Source: Spectribacter acetivorans
Lineage (GTDB): Bacteria; Pseudomonadota; Gammaproteobacteria; Nevskiales; Salinisphaeraceae
Length of the DNA: 64,000 nucleotides
Direction: 5' to 3'
Assembly (NCBI RefSeq): GCF_031846305.1
Contig: NZ_JAVRHY010000006.1
Span: forward strand, 124,001-188,000
The notes under the pieces are model-generated. The model made no database searches. It was not told the origin of the DNA and saw nothing but the letters and a program-made list of their open reading frames with translations. Each line of letters begins with the position of its first letter. Positions within the stretch are counted from its first letter, which is position 1. The translations under genes were made by a program, and so were the position numbers. This document shows positions 59,577 to 64,000 of the stretch, piece after piece.

Positions 59577-60019
59577 GCCTGTTCTCCTTTTTCGGTGATC
59601 CCGTCATCGTCAGCAGCGCTGTCTCGCTCCTCGAAGTCCAACGCCGCGGAATTGATGCAATAGCGCAGACCGCTGGGCCCGGGTCCGTCGGGAAATACAT
59701 GGCCGAGGTGGGCATCGCAATGGGCGCACAAGACCTCCTCGCGGCGCATGCCGTGACTTTCGTCGAGGTGCGTGCGCACGCGATCTTCGGCGAGCGGTAG
59801 CGTGTAGCTCGGCCAGCCCGAGCGGGAATCGAATTTCTCGTCGGACCGGAACAGTTCGTTGCCGCAGACCACGCAGGTGTAGACGCCATCGTCCTTGCAG
59901 TCCACGTATTTACCGGAAAACGGCGGCTCGGTGCCGGCTTGCTGCGTGACGCGGTATTGCTCCGGCGTCAAGCGCGACTTCAATGTGTCACGATCAAAGG
60001 ATCTGTCGGTTTTGCTCAT
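59573..60019 (-). CDS. msrB: Peptide methionine-R-sulfoxide reductase MsrB
   Basis: Repairs the R epimer of methionine sulfoxide (148 aa). Zinc-binding CVVCGNELF and CAHCDAHLGHVF, the KFDSRSGWPSY block and RYCINSAALDF with the catalytic Cys are all present. Cytoplasmic. First gene of the msrB-msrA pair; a candidate promoter lies 31 bp upstream. Confidence 0.95.
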   Translation of the reverse strand: MSKTDRSFDRDTLKSRLTPEQYRVTQQAGTEPPFSGKYVDCKDDGVYTCVVCGNELFRSDEKFDSRSGWPSYTLPLAEDRVRTHLDESHGMRREEVLCAHCDAHLGHVFPDGPGPSGLRYCINSAALDFEERDSAADDDGITEKGEQA

Positions 60020-60049
60020 GGTGCTGACTCCTGGCGGGGGTTACGGACA

Positions 60050-60079
60050 AATAAATTGGATTGCCCCGGATGGTTTCAA
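60050..60079 (-). promoter_or_regulatory. Candidate sigma70 promoter of msrB-msrA
   Basis: On the minus strand TTGAAA (60079-60074) and TTTATT (60055-60050) are 18 bp apart, upstream of msrB. The -10 matches the consensus in four of six bases. Plausible but unproven. Confidence 0.35.
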
Positions 60080-60163
60080 TAAAGCGTAGCGATTTTGAGC
60101 CGCTCGGTTACGTGTGCGATTCTTGCGTGTACCGCCGCGCCGTGGTGAGCACGATGCACGTCG

Positions 60164-61597
60164 CTAACAGCCCGGCGCTTCGGCCATGTCTTCACAGCGC
60201 AGCGAATCGGCCACCTTCAGCTTGTAAGCGAGATCGCGCAGGGCGGTGCGCAACCCCTCTTCCACCACCGGATGGTAGAACGGCATCTCGAGTGCCTGTT
60301 GAACGGTCAGTTTCTGCTGGATGGCCCAGGCCAGCAGATGGGCGATATGTTCCATGCGCGGTCCGAACATTTCCGCACCGAGCAAGGTGCCGCAGCGGCG
60401 CCGGGCATAGATACGCAGCAGACCCCGGTTGCGGCCCATGACACGGGCGCGGCCCTGATCGTCGAACGACACCGCGCCGATCTCCGTATCATTGGTATTC
60501 AGGTCAGCGTAACGCTGTCCCGCCATCGCGATCTGCGGGTCGGTAAAGACGACCGCCAGCGGCGTGCGCCGCGCATGCGCGACGATATCTGGATACTGCA
60601 TCGCGTTCTCGCCGGCGATCCGGCCTTCGTCGGCGGCCTCGTGCAGTAGCGGTATATGGGCGCTGGCATCGCCCGCGAGGAAGATAGGCAGATCGCCGCA
60701 TTGCGCGGTACTCGGATCCCACGGCGGCATGCCGCGCGAATTCAGTTCCAGGCCGGTCGCCGCGAGATTCAAGTCCGGGATATTGGGACGCCGGCCGGCT
60801 GCCACCAGGACCGTGTCGAATATTTCCTCGTGCTCGGCGTCCTCGGCATCGCGCCACTGGATTTGTACGCCTTGATCGGTGCGCGCGGCATCGATAATGG
60901 AAGTCGAGAGCCGCAGGTTCAACTCGCTATCCATCTGGGCGAAAACGGCCGCTTTCACGTCCGGATCGGTGAGCGGACCGAGGTCCGTCGAGCGCGCGAA
61001 GAACACGACGTGCAAGCCCAGACGTGCCATGGCCTGACCGAGTTCCAGACCGATAATGCCGGTACCGACGACGGCGAGGCTTTTAGGCAGCCGTTCGAGT
61101 TCAAATACGTCGTCGTTGGTGATCACGTGCTTTCGGATCGCATCGAAGGGCGGCGGAATGAAAGGGTCGCTGCCGGCGGCGATGACGACCGCGTTCGCCG
61201 TCACCCGGGTATGGTCGCCGACTTCCAGCGTCGTCGGGCCGACGAAACGCGCCTCACCCGAAAGCCGATGCTCGGCGGGCAGCGCTTGGGTGTCTTTCAC
61301 CACGAAACCGGCGAAGCGATCGCGCTCGCGACGCACCCGATCTAGGACCTGCTCACCGTCAATTCGTACATCGTCGACGTAGACGCCAAACAACCCGGCG
61401 GCATGAATCTCGTGGGCGGCATCGGCGGCGGCAATCAGCAACTTCGACGGCATGCAACCGACCCGCGCGCAGGTCGTACCATAAGCGCCCGATTCGATCA
61501 GCGCCCAACTACCGCCGGCCTTGTCGACAACGCTGCGCGCATTCAAGCCCGCCGTGCCCGAGCCGATGATGGCGACATCCACCTGTTTTTCTTGCAT
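60164..61597 (-). CDS. Pyridine nucleotide-disulfide oxidoreductase (dihydrolipoamide dehydrogenase-like)
   Basis: FAD-dependent flavoenzyme of 477 aa. GSGTAGLNA is the FAD site, TTCARVGCMPSKLL the redox disulfide (Cys43, Cys48), VVGTGIIGLELGQAMARLG the NAD(P) site, and FLAGDASAHIPLLHEAADEG the second FAD motif. C-terminal FYHPVVEEGLRTAL carries the His-x-x-x-Glu base pair typical of E3. No E2 or pyruvate dehydrogenase gene is near, so a role in thiol or electrophile reduction, as for RclA or mycothione/trypanothione-like reductases, is more likely than 2-oxoacid oxidation. 29 bp after the antiporter gene. Confidence 0.87.
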   Translation of the reverse strand: MQEKQVDVAIIGSGTAGLNARSVVDKAGGSWALIESGAYGTTCARVGCMPSKLLIAAADAAHEIHAAGLFGVYVDDVRIDGEQVLDRVRRERDRFAGFVVKDTQALPAEHRLSGEARFVGPTTLEVGDHTRVTANAVVIAAGSDPFIPPPFDAIRKHVITNDDVFELERLPKSLAVVGTGIIGLELGQAMARLGLHVVFFARSTDLGPLTDPDVKAAVFAQMDSELNLRLSTSIIDAARTDQGVQIQWRDAEDAEHEEIFDTVLVAAGRRPNIPDLNLAATGLELNSRGMPPWDPSTAQCGDLPIFLAGDASAHIPLLHEAADEGRIAGENAMQYPDIVAHARRTPLAVVFTDPQIAMAGQRYADLNTNDTEIGAVSFDDQGRARVMGRNRGLLRIYARRRCGTLLGAEMFGPRMEHIAHLLAWAIQQKLTVQQALEMPFYHPVVEEGLRTALRDLAYKLKVADSLRCEDMAEAPGC

Positions 61598-61626
61598 CGC
61601 TATGCTCCTTGGTTGCGATCGCTAGG

Positions 61627-62862
61627 CTAGGGGTTTTCTGATGATGGCCGCGCCAATCCAGTACGTTGTGCGAAACGGCCCGCCATCGGGTTCGCCGAGA
61701 CACCGTGCAGCACAATGCTCAGCATCACTGTTAATACCACGCAGGACAGAATTTCGTCACCGCCGGGAATCGCGAAGCGCTCGAGAATAAGCAGGGCGAA
61801 CAGAATCGACGCGAGACCGCGCGGACCAAACCAGCCGAGGAATATCTTTTCGTAGCTGCTCAGCCCCGAGCCGGCCAGCGACAACCAGACCGGCAGCACG
61901 CGGATCACCGACAAATAGGCAATCGCCAGAACCACCGTTTTCCAGGTGACGTGTTCGATGCCGAGCGGCACCATGACGGCACCGAAAATCAGGAACGTGA
62001 ACATGGTCAATAATTGGCCTTCGCCTTCCATGAATTCGCTGATAAAGGTGGTGGAACTGCGCAGCGTGTGGCCGAATACCAGCCCGCCCACGAAAGCGGC
62101 GATCAACCCATTGCCGCCCGCCAGCTCGGCGGCGACGAACGCAAGAAACGCCGTGGCCAGAAAATAAATGCCCTGGAATGGCGTCGTGATGAAGCGCGCA
62201 TTGATGGCCGCGTCTAACATTCGGGCGAACAGGTAGCCGATAACGACGCCGGCCAACGGCCCGAGGACAACCTGCATCAACGCGAAGACGACGACATTGT
62301 CGGGCACGCCTTCCACCACGGTTCCCGTGCCCTGGGCAGAGATAATGGCAGCAATCATGACCACGGGCAGCGCCAGGCCGTCGTTCAATCCGCTTTCGAC
62401 ATTGATGCCCTGGCGCAGGCGCGGCGGTATCGCCGGGCTGGTGACGACGGTCTGGCCGAGCGCGGCGTCGGTTGGCGTGAGTATCGCCGCGACCAGCAAG
62501 GCAACCGCCCACGACGCATCCGGCGTGACCCAGTGGGCAAGCAAAGTACCCAGCAATATGGTCAAAGGCATACCGACGAGCAGCATCCGCGCCGGGATCG
62601 CATAGTGGCTGCGCAGCGCGCGCAGATCGACGCGCGAGGCATCGGCAAACAGCACCAGTATCAGCGTGATTTCGGCGATGGTGTGGATGATTTCGTGCTC
62701 GGCATGCATCGGCACGAGCTCGGCGCCGCCCTGACCGATCAGCCAGCCAAAGGCGGCAAACACCATCGGCAACGTGACCATCGAGGTTTCCAGCCGCCGC
62801 GACAGCGCCGCAAAGGCGATGACGCCCAGCAAAATGAGTGCAATATCGCCGAACCCTAGCAT
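61627..62862 (-). CDS. CPA1-family Na+/H+ antiporter
   Basis: Integral membrane cation/proton exchanger of 411 aa with about 11-12 hydrophobic segments. The conserved ILTPTDAALGQTVV and NVESGLNDGLALPVVM blocks carry the Asp and the ND pair of the transport site typical of the CPA1 family. No C-terminal regulatory domain is present. Lies 7 bp after the AhpD-like gene, so co-transcribed; probably buffers internal pH or Na+ during stress. Confidence 0.9.
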   Translation of the reverse strand: MLGFGDIALILLGVIAFAALSRRLETSMVTLPMVFAAFGWLIGQGGAELVPMHAEHEIIHTIAEITLILVLFADASRVDLRALRSHYAIPARMLLVGMPLTILLGTLLAHWVTPDASWAVALLVAAILTPTDAALGQTVVTSPAIPPRLRQGINVESGLNDGLALPVVMIAAIISAQGTGTVVEGVPDNVVVFALMQVVLGPLAGVVIGYLFARMLDAAINARFITTPFQGIYFLATAFLAFVAAELAGGNGLIAAFVGGLVFGHTLRSSTTFISEFMEGEGQLLTMFTFLIFGAVMVPLGIEHVTWKTVVLAIAYLSVIRVLPVWLSLAGSGLSSYEKIFLGWFGPRGLASILFALLILERFAIPGGDEILSCVVLTVMLSIVLHGVSANPMAGRFAQRTGLARPSSENP

Positions 62863-62869
62863 CGCCCGG

Positions 62870-63331
62870 CTACCGGTAAACCGGTACCGCGCCTTGGGCG
62901 AGCTTCAAACGGGTCCAGAGATTCATGTTGATGACGATGGCGGCAAGTTCGGCGATTTCGTTTTCCGAAAAGTGTTGCGCCGCTGCGGCGTGGATGGCTT
63001 CGAATCCTGGCCGATCGCCCTCGGTTAAAGCATCGCTGTAGGTCAGCGCTGCGATCTCGGCCTCGGAGTAGAGGCGGCTTTCCCACCAGCTGCCGAGACC
63101 GTCGATCTTCGCCGCATCGATACCGATCTCGCGCGCCGTCTGCGAATGCAGGATGAGGCAATAGGCACAGTTGTTCTTCTGAGCCACGCGCAGCCGAATC
63201 AGTTGCGCGAGCTGCTTGTCGAGTTGTAGCTCGGCGGTGTAGCCGAACGCCTTCGCCATGGCTTTGGCCAGATCGTGAAAAGGCGTCTGATCGGGGTCGA
63301 ATCGAACGTTCTCGAACGCAACTTCTGACAT
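62870..63331 (-). CDS. AhpD-like alkylhydroperoxidase / CMD-family protein
   Basis: Protein of 153 aa with the AhpD-type core: LIRLRVAQKNNCAYCLILHSQTAREIG carries the CxxC peroxidatic pair plus the following His, and EIAALTYSDALTEG with FSENEIAELAAIVINMNLWTRL completes the fold. This is distinct from the Cys-less CMD protein at 56604. Expected to reduce peroxides with a thiol donor. 6 bp after the cytochrome P460 gene. Confidence 0.9.
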   Translation of the reverse strand: MSEVAFENVRFDPDQTPFHDLAKAMAKAFGYTAELQLDKQLAQLIRLRVAQKNNCAYCLILHSQTAREIGIDAAKIDGLGSWWESRLYSEAEIAALTYSDALTEGDRPGFEAIHAAAAQHFSENEIAELAAIVINMNLWTRLKLAQGAVPVYR

Positions 63332-63337
63332 CTGCGG

Positions 63338-63934
63338 TTACTCCGTAATTGCAGGCGGCCGTTCGCCTTTTATAGCGGATGCCCGCAGTATCGGATACCC
63401 CTCGATATAGACCAGGTCGTTATCTTGTGCCGGTATATGACAGCCAAGGCAATCCGACTGATAGTCGGTCGCAACATTCTTGCTTTGATTGTCGGGTTTG
63501 TAGAGCGCCCATCCCCAGCCATCACCCCATAGCGGATTGTCAGAAAACCGCCCTTTGGTGTCTTTGATCATCACGAACCATTGCTTGATCCCCTTGGTGG
63601 CGTGGCTCACGTTCGGGCCGGTCGTGTAGGCGCTGGAATTCGAACTGCGCAGCTCCTTCACTAGCGTTGCGCCGTCCGGAAACTCGCCGGTCTCGCGGAA
63701 TGCGGCGACCGTCTTTTTCTCCGTGTACACGTCATGGAAGCCACTCGCGCCGCCCTCGGGTACGAACCACGACCCCATGTGAACCATCGAGGTACGGAAA
63801 TCGTCGGGAAAACTGATGTTTCCCTGATCGTCGACGTAAGGCGAAAATCCTTGTTCCGCTGTACTTGAACTGCACACCAGGTACAGCATCGACGCGGCCA
63901 GTACACGGCCCATAGTTTTTCCGCTACAGCTCAT
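63338..63934 (-). CDS. Cytochrome P460-family c-type haem protein
   Basis: Exported haem protein of 198 aa. ATG 63934 is preceded by GGGGA; an ATG at 63967 would lengthen the N-terminus. A signal segment ends near SSTAEQ. FPDDFRTSMVHMGSWFV, FHDVYTEKKTVAAFRETGEFPDGATLVKEL and WFVMIKDTKGRF are P460 segments, and DCLGCHIPAQ holds the CxxCH haem site near the C-terminus. Studied P460 proteins oxidise hydroxylamine and handle NO; here the role is unknown. It is the first gene of the operon as seen in the window. Confidence 0.87.
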   Translation of the reverse strand: MSCSGKTMGRVLAASMLYLVCSSSTAEQGFSPYVDDQGNISFPDDFRTSMVHMGSWFVPEGGASGFHDVYTEKKTVAAFRETGEFPDGATLVKELRSSNSSAYTTGPNVSHATKGIKQWFVMIKDTKGRFSDNPLWGDGWGWALYKPDNQSKNVATDYQSDCLGCHIPAQDNDLVYIEGYPILRASAIKGERPPAITE

Positions 63935-64000
63935 AAATTTCCCCGGCCTGGCTTTGATCCAGGACATTCGCCCGGATAGTGAACGCGCGACTGTTATGTC

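Overview
The window looks like most of a conjugative plasmid, or a plasmid-like integrative element, from a G+C-rich gammaproteobacterium. That assignment rests on gene content: a Rep_3-type initiator with an iteron array, a ParA/ParB partition locus, a MOBH-type TraI relaxase, and an F-type (MPF_F) type IV secretion system arranged as in SXT/R391 and R27-like elements. The host genus cannot be fixed from sequence alone; a marine or halophilic gammaproteobacterium is a guess.

Layout. 1-4.7 kb is maintenance: parB (cut by the window start) and parA on the minus strand, a control region with two 44-bp repeats carrying a perfect TGTCCCAATTGGGACA palindrome and a parS-like site, a Whirly-like putative single-strand-binding protein, a seven-unit iteron array on a 22-bp phase, the rep gene and a DnaA box. 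4.8-11.9 kb holds a lipoprotein gene and traF-traH-traG. 11.9-12.3 kb is the 3' remnant of a tnpB element; a full-length relative lies at 40.5-41.8 kb. 12.3-15.7 kb carries an S49 peptidase, FlhD-like and FlhC-like regulators (compare SetD/SetC of SXT), a lytic transglycosylase and a small lipoprotein. 15.7-36.1 kb is the main transfer operon: traI, traD, two small genes, then traL-E-K-B, a DsbC-like gene, traV, traA, traC, a trbI-like gene, an S26 peptidase, a trbC-traW fusion, traU and a vWA-containing traN.

36.1-43.9 kb is accessory: a Tus-like replication-terminator protein with an unusual mirrored divergent promoter, membrane and lipoproteins, the tnpB element, and a RES/Xre-type toxin-antitoxin pair. 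44.2-50.2 kb is an overlapping operon (small Cys protein, PD-(D/E)xK-like protein, KfrA-like coiled coil, tyrosine recombinase, unknown protein) followed by a restriction-modification type methyltransferase broken at its 3' end by a Tn3-family transposon.

50.2-64 kb is the Tn3 tnpA, a tyrosine recombinase, and a minus-strand cargo of redox and stress genes: glutaredoxin fusion, cupin, two CMD/AhpD proteins, patatin, 3-hydroxybutyrate dehydrogenase, MsrA, MsrB, a disulfide oxidoreductase, a CPA1 antiporter and cytochrome P460. The far end of this cargo was not found in the window. No tRNA, rRNA or CRISPR array was seen. All identifications are by reading motifs, without database searches.
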